Source: Chloroflexota bacterium (GTDB lineage: Bacteria > Chloroflexota > UBA11872 > UBA12225). Taken from it: a stretch of DNA of 33,646 nt. Location of the stretch: the NCBI GenBank assembly GCA_016199265.1, contig JACQGX010000169.1:1-33646 (forward strand), given 5' to 3'. The notes under the pieces are model-generated. The model was given only the letters and a program-made list of their open reading frames with translations, searched no databases and had not been told where the DNA came from. Made by a program: the position numbers and the translations under genes. Below are positions 7,680-15,998 of the stretch, in pieces. Each line of letters begins with the position of its first letter. The stretch's first letter is position 1.

Positions 7680-9128
7680 ATGACAACGCCGAAGACTACG
7701 ACGAAGCAACAGAGCACCGTGAACGCCGTGTCTCGAGCGTTGCGGGATCAGTACGGCTTCCTGCGCGAGATCGTGGCCGAGATGGAACGGTCGGTGCCGT
7801 ACGCCTCGGCGCTCGTCAGCGGTGCCGATGGCGTACGCCTCACGCTGCGTGACGGCGAGCAGCAGGCGTCGCGCCGCGAGCCGCGCCACGGCATCGTCTT
7901 GACGGCGTCCAACGGCGCGTTCATCGAGGAAGAAGCGTCGTCTTCGACCGATCCGGACGATGTGCGGCGCGTCGCCCGCGAGCTGGCCGGGCGCGCCGGC
8001 ACGCGAGCCAAAGCGCGTGCGAACGGAACAGCGCTGCAGATCGATCCGGGCGACCCGCTCGACGCCGACTTTGCCACGGCGATCGAGCAGGACCCGGCTG
8101 CCGTCCCGCTCGCCGACAAGCTGGCGCGCTACGAGGCGCTGCGCCAGAAGGCGCGTGGCCTCGACGCGCGGATCGTGCAGGCGATGCTTCGCTACGCCGA
8201 CGGGTCCGAGCTCAAGATCTTCGTCAATCGGGCGAAGTTCGTCACCGAAGTGCTGCGCCGCGTTGACCTGTTTGTGCAGATCATCGTGAGCGATGGGACG
8301 CAGCGCCGCTACGATTGGCGGCGCATCGGCGGCACCGGCGGACTCGAGCTGCTCGAGCTGTCCGACGCCGACCTCGAGGACCTCCGCGATACCACCGTCG
8401 CGCTGCTCACCTCGCGTACCGTCGCGCCGGGTGTCTACGACGTGGTCACCGACCCGGGGGTCACCGGCGTGCTCGCGCACGAGGCGTTCGGGCACGGCGT
8501 CGAGACCGACATGTTCCTGAAGCACCGCGCGCGGGGCGCCGAGTACGTCGGCAAGCAGGTCGGCTCGCCGCTGGTGACGATCATGGACGATCCCACGGTG
8601 CCGCACGGCTACGGCTCGTACTTCGTCGACGACGAAGGCCAGCCCGCGACGCCGACGTGCATTATCAAGGACGGCATCCTCCAGCGTGGGCTCACCGACC
8701 TCAACTCCGCCATGCGCCTGGGCATCCCTCGCTCGGCAAACGGCCGGCGCGAGAGTTTTGAGCGCAAGGCGTACGCGCGCATGTCCAACACGTTCTTCGT
8801 GCTTGGGACGCACACGCCCGAGCAGCTCCTGGAAAGTCTGGACAACGGGCTGCTGCTCTGCCAGGTGAGCAGCGGCATGGAGGACCCCAAGGGTTGGGGC
8901 ATCCAGATCTCGACCCACTACGCGCGCGAGTACCGCGGCGGCAAACCCACCGGCGTGATCTACTCGCCCATCTCGATCACCGGCTACGTGCCCGATCTGC
9001 TGCACGACGTCTCGATGGTCGCCAACGATTTCCACCTGCACCCCGGCGGCTGCGGCAAAGGCTGGAAGGAATACATTTCTGTCGGCGATGGCGGGCCCCA
9101 CCTAAGAACGAGGGTGCGGATCGGCTAA
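7680..9128 (+). CDS. tldD: TldD/PmbA family metallopeptidase, catalytic subunit
   Basis: This 482-residue protein is the zinc-bearing TldD partner of the TldD/TldE protease, which removes leaders from modified peptides and degrades unfolded peptides in the cytoplasm. The HExxxH motif is present as HEAFGH at residues 267-272 (VLAHEAFGHGVETD). A C-terminal cysteine-containing block (HPGGCGKGWKEY) is also family-like. Upstream, the N-terminal modulator-of-gyrase fold runs from about 30 to 250. The length is normal for the family. The next gene, a second family member, begins 18 nt downstream, so the two are likely co-transcribed and form a heterodimer. No candidate precursor peptide gene is visible beside them. 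Confidence 0.93.
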   Translation: MTTPKTTTKQQSTVNAVSRALRDQYGFLREIVAEMERSVPYASALVSGADGVRLTLRDGEQQASRREPRHGIVLTASNGAFIEEEASSSTDPDDVRRVARELAGRAGTRAKARANGTALQIDPGDPLDADFATAIEQDPAAVPLADKLARYEALRQKARGLDARIVQAMLRYADGSELKIFVNRAKFVTEVLRRVDLFVQIIVSDGTQRRYDWRRIGGTGGLELLELSDADLEDLRDTTVALLTSRTVAPGVYDVVTDPGVTGVLAHEAFGHGVETDMFLKHRARGAEYVGKQVGSPLVTIMDDPTVPHGYGSYFVDDEGQPATPTCIIKDGILQRGLTDLNSAMRLGIPRSANGRRESFERKAYARMSNTFFVLGTHTPEQLLESLDNGLLLCQVSSGMEDPKGWGIQISTHYAREYRGGKPTGVIYSPISITGYVPDLLHDVSMVANDFHLHPGGCGKGWKEYISVGDGGPHLRTRVRIG

Positions 9129-9146
9129 GACAAAGGAATCGACAGC

Positions 9147-10535
9147 ATGTTCGACGAAATCGTGGCCGCCCTCAGCCGTCACTCGGGCGTAAGCGACTGG
9201 ACGGTGCGCCGCCGCGTGAGCCACGGCGTTCAGCTCTACGCCATCGGACGCGAGATCGAGAGCCTCCGCGCAGTGACTACCGAAACGTACGACCTCGACG
9301 TCTTCAACGACCACCCGTTCCCGCGCGGGGACGCGGCGCCCACTGTTGGGGGCTTGCCGGTCACACCTGCTGACGAAAGTGGTGCACCCGCGCCGGCCAT
9401 CGCCCGCGGCGTCGCCGGGATTCCGCTTGCTCTCGCCGACCGCGGCCGTCTACAGCACCGGATCGACGACGCGGTACTCATGGCGAGCCTCGTCCACAAT
9501 CCGCCGTACGCGCTGCCGGAACCGGCGGCGTACCCGGATGTGCCGCTCGAAGACCCGTCGCTTTCGCCGGCTCCGGCGATGGAGCGCGCCGCACGCGACT
9601 TCGCCGATCAGCTTTGGGGCCTCGTGGATCGTGAAGCGGGCGTGTGCCTCTCCGCGGCCGAGCTGTTCCTGAGGCGTACCGAGATCGAGCTGCGGAACAG
9701 CCGGGGCATTCACGCCACGGCGGCGACAACGCGCGTCATGACCGAGTTCGTGTTGCTCGCAGGCGGAGAAGGCAGCGAGGAGGCCGAACACTTCCGGCAG
9801 ATCGAGGTGCGTCGCATCGGCGATTTGCGGTTAAGCGAGTCAGTGGCCGAAGCCGCCAACTTCGCACGCGATACCCTGCGTGCCGAAACGCCTAAGACGC
9901 GCACCGGCGCCGTCGTCCTTACGGGGGATGCGCTCGCCCCGCTCTTCGACGCCTTTACGTTCCAGGCATCGGCCAGCGCGGCGTATAACAAGTTTGCCCG
10001 CTTCGAGGTCGGGCAGAACGTCTCCGGCAACCGGCCGCTCGCCGGTGACCCGCTGACACTCCACAGCAACGCGCTGCGGCCGTACGGTCTCGACAGCCAC
10101 CGCTTCGACGGCGACGGTGTGCCCGGCCGCGACGTCCTGCTCATCGAGCGCGGCGTGCTGCGCGCTCGCCACGCCACGCAGCGCTACGCGCAGTACCTCG
10201 GTATACCCGTCACCGGCGAGCCGGGCAACACCGAGGTCGAGCCGGGCACCGCAGCGCTGGCCGACCTCCTGCGCGGCGACGGGCCCGTCTACCACGTCGT
10301 CGGGTTCTCGGCGTCCGACGTCGATCCCATCACCGGCGACTTCGGCTCTGAGATCCGCCTGGGCTACGAAATCACACCCCAGGGCGTACGTCCCATCAAA
10401 GGCGGCTCGGTCAGCGGTAACGTCTTCGCAGCCTTCGCCGATGCGCGGTTCTCCGCCGAAGTCCTCGAACGCGGTGCCTACCGCGGCCCGAGCGCCATCC
10501 GCTTCGCCGCCTTGCGCGTCTCCGGAGAAGCATAG
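9147..10535 (+). CDS. TldE/PmbA-like partner subunit
   Basis: This 462-residue protein belongs to the same modulator-of-gyrase family as its neighbour. It lacks HExxxH, as TldE subunits do. Conserved parts include the C-terminal EIRLGYEITPQGVRPIKGGS and GNVFAAFADARFSAE segments, and the middle VVLTGDALAPLF region. In known systems TldE completes the active-site chamber but carries no zinc. The 18-nt gap after tldD and the same strand point to an operon. A low-complexity, charged stretch around residues 55-95 is an unusual extension for the family. It is called TldE-like by context, since TldE and PmbA names are used interchangeably. Confidence 0.88.
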   Translation: MFDEIVAALSRHSGVSDWTVRRRVSHGVQLYAIGREIESLRAVTTETYDLDVFNDHPFPRGDAAPTVGGLPVTPADESGAPAPAIARGVAGIPLALADRGRLQHRIDDAVLMASLVHNPPYALPEPAAYPDVPLEDPSLSPAPAMERAARDFADQLWGLVDREAGVCLSAAELFLRRTEIELRNSRGIHATAATTRVMTEFVLLAGGEGSEEAEHFRQIEVRRIGDLRLSESVAEAANFARDTLRAETPKTRTGAVVLTGDALAPLFDAFTFQASASAAYNKFARFEVGQNVSGNRPLAGDPLTLHSNALRPYGLDSHRFDGDGVPGRDVLLIERGVLRARHATQRYAQYLGIPVTGEPGNTEVEPGTAALADLLRGDGPVYHVVGFSASDVDPITGDFGSEIRLGYEITPQGVRPIKGGSVSGNVFAAFADARFSAEVLERGAYRGPSAIRFAALRVSGEA

Positions 10536-10544
10536 AGAAACGAG

Positions 10545-10648
10545 TTCACCGCAGAGACGCAGAGATCACGCAGAGAACATAGAGAAGAGATATCCCACAA
10601 CATCCTCTCTGCGCTCTCTGCGCCCCTCTCTGCGTCTCTGCGGTGAAA
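10545..10648. repeat. Long inverted repeat of the TTCACCGCAGAGACGCAGAG type
   Basis: The left arm begins at 10545 with TTCACCGCAGAGACGCAGAG and the right arm ends at 10648 as its near-complement (CTCTGCGTCTCTGCGGTGAA). The arms show short-period internal repeats (CGCAGAGA). The element lies exactly between the convergent tldE-like and pyrD genes, so it can fold into one long hairpin and may terminate both transcripts. Repeats with this core are known to me as dispersed elements in many high-GC genomes. Confidence 0.75.
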
Positions 10649-10656
10649 ACGACATT

Positions 10657-11724
10657 TCACCGCACATCCGCACGCCGGCCCAAAAAAGCGCGACAGATTT
10701 GCGCCGGGAGCGTGGGGCCTTCGTAGATGAGCCCGGTGTAGATTTGCACGAGCGTGGCGCCGGCGTCGAGCTTTTCGAGGGCGTGTTCGGGGCGTGAAAT
10801 ACCGCCGACGCCGGCGATGGGGAGCTTTCCGCCCGTTTCGCGCGCCAGCCAGCGCACGATCTCGGTCGAGCGCAGCCGCAGCGGCTCGCCGCTCAGGCCG
10901 CCCGCCTCGGTGCGGCGCGGATCGGTTACGCCCTCGCGCGCGAGCGTCGTGTTCGTGGCGACGATGCCGTCGACGTGCGTGGCGTCAATCGCCTCGAGAA
11001 CGGCGCCGAGCTGTTCCCAGTCGAGATCGGGCGCTACTTTGACCAACAGTGGCACCCGTCTTCCACCGGTCGAGGCGGCGAGCGAATCGCGCCGCGCCGC
11101 GATAGCGCCGAGCAACCGCTCTAGCGCGTCACGCTCTTGCAGACCGCGCAGGCCCGGTGTGTTCGGCGAGCTGACGTTGACGACGGCGTACCCGGCGAGA
11201 TCGTAGAGCGCGTCGAGCACCGCGACGAAGTCGCGCGCCGCGTCTTCGACCGGCGTGTTTGCGCCCTTGCCCAGGTTGACGCCGAGCACCGCCCCACCCG
11301 GCAGCGGGCGCGGCGCCGCGAGCCGCCGGGCACGGGCGCGTGCCGCCCCCTGGTTGGGGAAGCCCATGCGGTTGATCAGCGCGCGGTCTTTGGGCAGGCG
11401 GAAGATGCGCGGCTGGGGATGGCCCGGCTGCTCCGCCGGCGTAATCGTCCCGACTTCGACCGCGCCAAATCCGAGCGCGGCGAACGCCGCCGGCGCCTGC
11501 GCATTCTTGTCCAATCCCGCGGCGAGCCCCACCGGGCTGGGAAACCGTACGCCGAACGCCTCGACCTCCAGCCGCGGATCGCGCACCGCGTACGCCCGCT
11601 CCAGCAGACGCAGCACTACCGGCGAGCGTTGTGCCGCCGCCAGCAGGCGCACCACCAGCGTGTGCGCGTCCTCAGGATCGAGGCGCGAGAGAACGGGCCA
11701 AGCGAATGACTGATAGAGGCTCAT
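10657..11724 (-). CDS. pyrD: Dihydroorotate dehydrogenase (quinone), class 2
   Basis: This 355-residue enzyme oxidises dihydroorotate to orotate in pyrimidine synthesis, passing electrons to quinone at the membrane. The class 2 N-terminal helical extension is present (SLYQSFAWPVLSRLDPEDAH). The flavin-binding barrel shows VGLAAGLDKNA and EVGTITPAEQPGHPQPRIFR. The active site has the class 2 serine in NVSSPNTPGLRGLQ. LLVKVAPDL, IVATNTT and AGVGGIS follow in order. Its start is 10 nt after the rmlB stop and its ribosome site (GAGAGGAAA) lies inside the rmlB end, so the two are co-transcribed. No other pyr genes are nearby. Confidence 0.96.
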   Translation of the reverse strand: MSLYQSFAWPVLSRLDPEDAHTLVVRLLAAAQRSPVVLRLLERAYAVRDPRLEVEAFGVRFPSPVGLAAGLDKNAQAPAAFAALGFGAVEVGTITPAEQPGHPQPRIFRLPKDRALINRMGFPNQGAARARARRLAAPRPLPGGAVLGVNLGKGANTPVEDAARDFVAVLDALYDLAGYAVVNVSSPNTPGLRGLQERDALERLLGAIAARRDSLAASTGGRRVPLLVKVAPDLDWEQLGAVLEAIDATHVDGIVATNTTLAREGVTDPRRTEAGGLSGEPLRLRSTEIVRWLARETGGKLPIAGVGGISRPEHALEKLDAGATLVQIYTGLIYEGPTLPAQICRAFLGRRADVR

Positions 11725-11734
11725 TCAAGGTTGG

Positions 11735-12775
11735 TCATTTCCTCTCTGCGCGCGCCAGCGCCTTCCCGTACTGGCGCTCGTAGTACTCGCGGTACGCACC
11801 CGACTTGATTCGGCGCCACCAGCTCTCGTGCTCCATGTACCATGCCACCGTCGCCTCGAGCGTGTGGGAGAAATCGTAGGCGCGACGCCAGCCGAGCCGC
11901 TCCAGCTTGCGGAAGTCGAGGTTGTAGCGGTAATCGTGACCCGGCCGATCGGGCACAAACTGCATCAGCGCGTGTGGCTTGCCCAGCAGGTCAAGGATGC
12001 GCGTCGCGAGCTCGACGGTAGTGACCTCCTCGTCGGCGCCGATGTTGTACGCCTCGCCCGGCACCCCCTGGTGAAGCACCAGGTCGATGGCCGCGGCGTG
12101 GTCGTCGACGTAGACGTAGTGCCGCACCGCTCTGCCTTGGCCGTAGATAGGGAGCGGCTTGTCCTCGAGTGCGTTGGTGATGAACAGCGGCGTTGCCTTC
12201 TCGGGATACTGATACGGACCGATGGTGTTCTCGCCCCGCGTCACCAGCACCGGCAGCCCAAAGTTGGTGAAGTACGAGAATACGAGCAGCTCGGCGCCCG
12301 CCTTGCTCGCGCTGTAGGGGTTGCGCGGCTTGAGCGGCGCATTCTCGGGCGTCGATCCCTCGCCGACGTGGCCGTAGACTTCGTCGGTGCTCACTTGTAG
12401 AAAGCGCTTGACGCCTGCTTCCTTGGCGGCGCGCAGCAGCGTGTTCACACCGAGCACGTTGGTGCGCACGAACACGTCCGGATCGAGAATCGAACGGTCC
12501 ACATGGGTCTCCGCCGCGAAGTTCACCACCGCGTCGGCCTCGGCGATGAGCGGCGCCATCGTCTCGTAGTCGCAGATATCCGCCGGAACGAAGCGGTAGC
12601 GCGGACTGTCGTCGATCGGCACCAGGTTCTCCAAGTTCCCCGCGTACGTCAGCTTGTCGACGACGGTGACGCGGGCGTTCGGGTGCCAGGTGAGGTAGTT
12701 GCGCGCAAACGCGCTGCCGATGAAGCCGGCGCCGCCGGCGATGACGACGTGGTCGAGCGGTAGTTCCTGAGTCAT
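11735..12775 (-). CDS. rmlB: dTDP-glucose 4,6-dehydratase
   Basis: This 346-residue extended SDR converts dTDP-glucose to dTDP-4-keto-6-deoxyglucose, the branch point to rhamnose and other deoxysugars. It has the glycine motif GGAGFIG near residue 14, FAAETHVDRSI, and the dehydratase-specific catalytic triplet STDEVYG, in which the Asp-Glu pair replaces the usual residues. The YSASK motif follows, and then RGENTIGPYQYPEK. I chose the ATG at 12775 because it begins right before the Rossmann strand. The open frame continues 65 codons upstream without family similarity. The C-terminal WYMEHESWWRRI segment is typical. rmlA, rmlC and rmlD are not in this window. Confidence 0.95.
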   Translation of the reverse strand: MTQELPLDHVVIAGGAGFIGSAFARNYLTWHPNARVTVVDKLTYAGNLENLVPIDDSPRYRFVPADICDYETMAPLIAEADAVVNFAAETHVDRSILDPDVFVRTNVLGVNTLLRAAKEAGVKRFLQVSTDEVYGHVGEGSTPENAPLKPRNPYSASKAGAELLVFSYFTNFGLPVLVTRGENTIGPYQYPEKATPLFITNALEDKPLPIYGQGRAVRHYVYVDDHAAAIDLVLHQGVPGEAYNIGADEEVTTVELATRILDLLGKPHALMQFVPDRPGHDYRYNLDFRKLERLGWRRAYDFSHTLEATVAWYMEHESWWRRIKSGAYREYYERQYGKALARAERK

Positions 12776-12955
12776 TGGTCTTTCGATAACGGTATTCAGT
12801 ATCGCAGGTCCGGCTCGATCTTGGGGCGTAGTGCTGCCCCCTCTGTAACGCACGACGCCTGAGGCGTGCGCCAGGTCTCTGCCTCGGCCCGGTACTATTC
12901 CTGAGCAGTCCAAAGTCCCAGGGCCAAAGCATGCCCTGAGCGCAGCCCTGAGCCT

Positions 12956-13045
12956 GCCGAAGGGGTCCAAGGTCGGCCGCCAGATGCTACGTCCTTTGGA
13001 CAGGGGACGTTGGACGTTGGACGTTGGACGTTGGACTTGGTTTAG
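12956..13045 (-). mobile_element. Heptamer element B, copy 4 (divergent heptamer)
   Basis: Read on the minus strand from 13045 there is the same 9-nt head CTAAACCAA, four exact GTCCAAC heptamers, two degenerate ones (GTCCCCT, GTCCAAA), and a tail. The tail shares CTGG, a GGC run and ACCTTGG with copies 1-3. The heptamer sequence differs from the GTGCAAA/GTGCAAC of the other copies. It lies directly upstream of the PD-(D/E)XK gene. Just before it are further GTCCAAA-like units (about 12908-12930) and a CCTGAGCGCAG/CCGAAGGGG repeat. Confidence 0.6.
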
Positions 13046-13059
13046 ACTTGAAAGCTGTT

Positions 13060-14565
13060 GTGAGCACCGACGACGTCGTCATTCCCCCACCACTGCCCCA
13101 GGTGCCGCCGGCCCCACTCGCGGTCGGTCGCTACGGCGCCAGCCACGTCGAAGCGGAGGACTTCAGCCGCAAGCTTGGCAACTGGGGGAATGCGTCACGC
13201 CTGATCGGCGATCGCTGGGAGGCATGCGCTCCCGACCTCCTCCGCCGCCGCCTGCCGTGGTCGCTGCCTCTCGGCGGCGGCCGCCTCATGACTATCGTCG
13301 CGGTGCTGGCGCTCGATGCCGATCCGGAGAGCGGTGCCACGCTGCAGCGCGCGGGGGTCTCGGCGCCGGACCTGTTGCTCGTGGGGCGCATGGGCGCGGG
13401 CGCGGGCGGCAAGCCCGTCCTGCGCGCCGCCGACTGCAAGGTTTCGCTCGATACCGCCGAGCGCGAGCAGACGGCGCCGGGCCGGCTCCAGAAGACGATT
13501 GGCAGAATCAAGGCGGGCTACGGCCGTGTCGCGGATGCCTTGCGTCGCCAGGTCGCGCAGGCGCCGGCAGCCGACCGCCGGTTCGTCGCCGAAGCAATTG
13601 AGGCGGCTCTGGCCGATGACTGGAACGCGCTCGTCGCGGGAGAGGGGCTCTTCGTTGCACCGGACAACGGCTTCAATCGCTGGTTCCTGGGGCAGCTCGA
13701 GACGCGACGCCGTACCGGCGTGCCGCTGGGACGCCTCCCTACCTCGGGGCCACGCCGGGCGGCCTCAGAGGTGCGCGGCCCGGTAAACCCCGCGGTTGCC
13801 GTCAGGTTGGAGCTACCGGCGCACCTCGAGCCGATCACCGCCGAAGCGTTTCTCGGGGGCCTGCCCGGCTGGCCCGAAGCCGGATTCGTCGCCGCGCTCG
13901 ACCGAGTCGCGCTCGAGGCCGTCGACCTCGCCGTCGCCGAGCGGTCCTGGCGCGCCGGTGCTGGGTTGCGGGGGGCGATCCTCGCGCTCCGGCGGGCACT
14001 CTTCCATGCGCTGGACGACCGTGCCGGGGCGGGAGGCCGGCCGCGCGACGTCACGAGCACGCTGCGCCGCATCGTTCGGCGCACCTACGCGCGCGACTCG
14101 GCCGGCCTCATCTCTGCGATTGCTCATCTGGTTGCCCGCCGCCGTCCGCTGTGGGACCGCGAGGCGGCGCTCCTCCGCCCACCGGTGTCCTACACGCAAT
14201 GGGTGCTCTGGCTCGCCCAGTCCCAGGTGGGAAACGAGGCTTCGCCTGACGAGCAGGTGGAAAACGAAGAGCCGGCGGTAGGGGCGCGATTCATCGCGCC
14301 CGCCGGCGGCGATGCGGACGCTCAACCATCCACGCCCTCGTTACCCTCGTCCCTCTCGCCACGAGCCCTATACAAGGAGATGTCGGCGCGCCACCGGCGG
14401 CGGGTGCTCGCCGCCGCGGCCGGGCGAGCGAGCGAGGCGGGCGACGAGGAAGCCCTCCTGCGCGAGCTGGAGGCCAAGGTCGAAGAATGGCGCGAGGCGT
14501 CCCGAGCCGATGCGGCGGACTTTGCCGGCTCGCTCCAGGCGGTTGGCCAGACGAAGGACGAATGA
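13060..14565 (+). CDS. Uncharacterised protein with a PD-(D/E)XK nuclease-like motif
   Basis: This 501-residue protein is not one I recognise as a named family. From the GTG at 13060 it has a proline-rich start, then a helix (RLIGDRWEACAPDLLRRRLP), a strand-rich part and the pattern PDLLLVG (P103, D104), followed by LRAADCKVSLD (D125-x-K127) and a glutamine at about 137. This is the order of the PD-(D/E)XK nuclease core, in which the two acids and the lysine bind metal. The rest is helical and arginine-rich, and a charged helix follows near the C-terminus (LLRELEAKVEEWREASRADA). The open frame extends to 13024, but only through element B, so GTG is preferred. It has no partner methylase or ATPase in the window. 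Nuclease activity is inference. Confidence 0.6.
   Translation: MSTDDVVIPPPLPQVPPAPLAVGRYGASHVEAEDFSRKLGNWGNASRLIGDRWEACAPDLLRRRLPWSLPLGGGRLMTIVAVLALDADPESGATLQRAGVSAPDLLLVGRMGAGAGGKPVLRAADCKVSLDTAEREQTAPGRLQKTIGRIKAGYGRVADALRRQVAQAPAADRRFVAEAIEAALADDWNALVAGEGLFVAPDNGFNRWFLGQLETRRRTGVPLGRLPTSGPRRAASEVRGPVNPAVAVRLELPAHLEPITAEAFLGGLPGWPEAGFVAALDRVALEAVDLAVAERSWRAGAGLRGAILALRRALFHALDDRAGAGGRPRDVTSTLRRIVRRTYARDSAGLISAIAHLVARRRPLWDREAALLRPPVSYTQWVLWLAQSQVGNEASPDEQVENEEPAVGARFIAPAGGDADAQPSTPSLPSSLSPRALYKEMSARHRRRVLAAAAGRASEAGDEEALLRELEAKVEEWREASRADAADFAGSLQAVGQTKDE
14271..14307. repeat. Nested palindrome inside the PD-(D/E)XK coding sequence
   Basis: GCCGGCGG and CCGCCGGC enclose GGGCGCGA-ttca-TCGCGCCC. 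It encodes an unrelated stretch (VGARFIAPAGG) between the body and the C-terminal helix of the protein. Its core resembles the GTAGGGGCG repeat at 32519-32538. It looks like a repeat inserted in frame. Confidence 0.6.
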
Positions 14566-14631
14566 CCAGCGACGAAGGTCCTTCGCCGTTGGTCCACTTT
14601 CGTCCACCGCCGACGCAGCGTGACCGGCGCG

Positions 14632-15327
14632 CTAAACGTCGAGCACGACGTGGCCGTAGACGTCGATCACGCGGGTGCGGCCGATCTGCATCTCACGCGG
14701 GCGGGCGCCGTACCCCAGGTGCGTGTGGCCGTGCAGGAAGAACCGCGGCTGGTACTTGAGAATCAAACTGCGCAGGGTTTCGAATCCCCGGTGCGGCAAA
14801 TCGGCCATCTCCCAGTTGCGCCGCTCGGGCTCGACGTAACACGACTGGCCGAGGTTGGCCGGCGGCGTGCCCGCCGGCGGATCGATACAGAGACACCGTT
14901 TCTCCGGCAGCGGGCACATGCGCGGCGCGCTGTGCGCCATCATCACGTCGACGCCGCCGGACTGGCGCAGCGTCCAACGGGCCCAGAACGCCTTCCACCA
15001 CATCTGCCGCTCGGTGTACTGCGCCGGACCGCCGTTGTACCACCGGCTGCCCTCGAGCCCAAAGAACCGCACGCCGTTGAACGTCTCCACCCGATCATGC
15101 AAGTTCACGCAGCCGCTGGGTGGCGTCTCCTCGTACATCGTATCGTGGTTGCCGCGGACGTAAAAGCACGGAACGTTGAACACCGAGACGAGATAGTCGA
15201 GGTAGCTGGGCTTGAGATCGCCGCACGAGACGATCAGCTCGACGCCGACCGTTTGCCAGCGGCTTGCGTTGTAGTGCTCGTACAGCGTGCGGTCTACCGT
15301 ATCGGCTACCGCGAGGATTCTCACCAC
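14632..15327 (-). CDS. Metallophosphoesterase (calcineurin-like)
   Basis: This 231-residue protein is a calcineurin-like phosphoesterase with two metal sites. The family blocks are in order: VRILAVADTVDR near the start (Asp), SCGDL, RGNHDT, MMAHSAP and FLHGHTHLG. The first block has Thr-Val in place of the usual Asp-x-His (ADTVD), so one metal ligand is altered and the activity may differ. The start is GTG at 15327. The acylphosphatase gene lies 71 nt upstream on the same strand, which suggests one transcript. The substrate (nucleotide, diester or protein phosphate) cannot be told. Confidence 0.9.
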   Translation of the reverse strand: MVRILAVADTVDRTLYEHYNASRWQTVGVELIVSCGDLKPSYLDYLVSVFNVPCFYVRGNHDTMYEETPPSGCVNLHDRVETFNGVRFFGLEGSRWYNGGPAQYTERQMWWKAFWARWTLRQSGGVDVMMAHSAPRMCPLPEKRCLCIDPPAGTPPANLGQSCYVEPERRNWEMADLPHRGFETLRSLILKYQPRFFLHGHTHLGYGARPREMQIGRTRVIDVYGHVVLDV

Positions 15328-15398
15328 AGGCGCGCTCGGCTCGATGTGTGTCGGTGATTGCTGCTTGTTGCTGGCCGGCCGGTGGTGCCGGTCTCCGG

Positions 15399-15677
15399 TC
15401 AGTGTCTGACGGAGAAGCCGGAGAACTCACCCGAGGCCGGTTCCCGCGAGACGTCAACCCGCTCGACGTAGGCGCCAGGAGGTCCCTGACGTACCGCGCC
15501 GACGAGGCGCTCCAGCGACGGCCGATCGCCCTCGGCGACGACCTCCACCCGACGCCCGTTAGGACAGTTGCGTACGTAACCGGAAAGGCGCAGCCGCCTC
15601 GCCTCCGTCTGGACGAAGTAGCGAAAGCCCACGCCCTGCACGCGGCCATGTACGGTCGCAGCCAACCGTTCGTTCAC
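15399..15677 (-). CDS. acyP: Acylphosphatase
   Basis: This 92-residue enzyme hydrolyses acyl phosphates. The phosphate loop and catalytic arginine are in VHGRVQGVGFRYF, and the catalytic asparagine is in GYVRNCPNGRVEV-like sequence (GYVRNCPNGRR). The length is exactly that of the family. I start it at the GTG at 15677, with GGGGAG about 6 nt upstream. A longer frame reaches an ATG at 15899, but its extra 74 residues come from repeat sequence (PLPLGEGG, PERSRRGEG) and are not family-like. It probably shares a transcript with the metallophosphoesterase. Confidence 0.93.
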   Translation of the reverse strand: MNERLAATVHGRVQGVGFRYFVQTEARRLRLSGYVRNCPNGRRVEVVAEGDRPSLERLVGAVRQGPPGAYVERVDVSREPASGEFSGFSVRH

Positions 15678-15770
15678 CTGGCTCCCCGCAACGCCCTCTC
15701 TCCGCAGTATACGCGGCGCGCCCACGCGGTGCCATGCCAGAAGGTGCTGGCGCTTGTTCCGGGGGCCGCG

Positions 15771-15839
15771 GCTGCCCTCACCCCTTCGGCTGCGCTCAGG
15801 GCAGGCTCCGCCCTCTCCCAAAGGGAGAGGGAACGAGGG
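15771..15839. repeat. CCCTCTCCC/GGGAGAGGG palindromic repeat, copy 2
   Basis: GCTGCCCTCACCCC is followed by a CTTCGGCTGCGCTCAGGGCA block and then CCCTCTCCCAAAGGGAGAGG. It lies in the 321-nt space between the acylphosphatase and fucosidase genes, which otherwise holds only repeats. It is related to the copies at 7057 and 29878. Confidence 0.7.
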
Positions 15840-15884
15840 CCACGGCTTGCCGGTTGCCGGAACACTTGCGGGCGTCCCATGACA

Positions 15885-15987
15885 GAGTGCAGCGTGCAAT
15901 GTGCAGCGTGTAAAGTGGGCTGTCTTCGCGGCGACGGTTTGCCGTGGAGCCGCAACTCACTCACGTTGCACGCTGCACCCTGCACCA
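15885..15987. repeat. Inverted pair of heptamer arrays before the fucosidase gene
   Basis: The left array at about 15885-15920 has units GTGCAGC, GTGCAAT, GTGCAGC, GTGTAAA. The right array at about 15963-15987 is their complement (GTTGCAC, GCTGCAC, CCTGCAC). Folding would put the fucosidase ribosome site (AAAGGAGA, 15987-15994) directly at the base of the hairpin, so it could influence translation. Confidence 0.65.
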
Positions 15988-15998
15988 AAGGAGACGTC

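Noticed and set aside
7599-9101. Long minus-strand open frame of 500 codons
   Set aside because: It is antisense to tldD, which has intact family motifs. The frame follows from high GC at third positions.
14772-14796. A tRNA T-arm-like GGGTTTCGAATCCCC
   Set aside because: It lies inside the metallophosphoesterase coding sequence, in a well-conserved part, and no cloverleaf can be formed around it.
15264-15998. Upstream extension of the fucosidase frame
   Set aside because: It reads through the antisense of acylphosphatase and through intergenic repeats. The fucosidase has its own ribosome site at 15987-15994.
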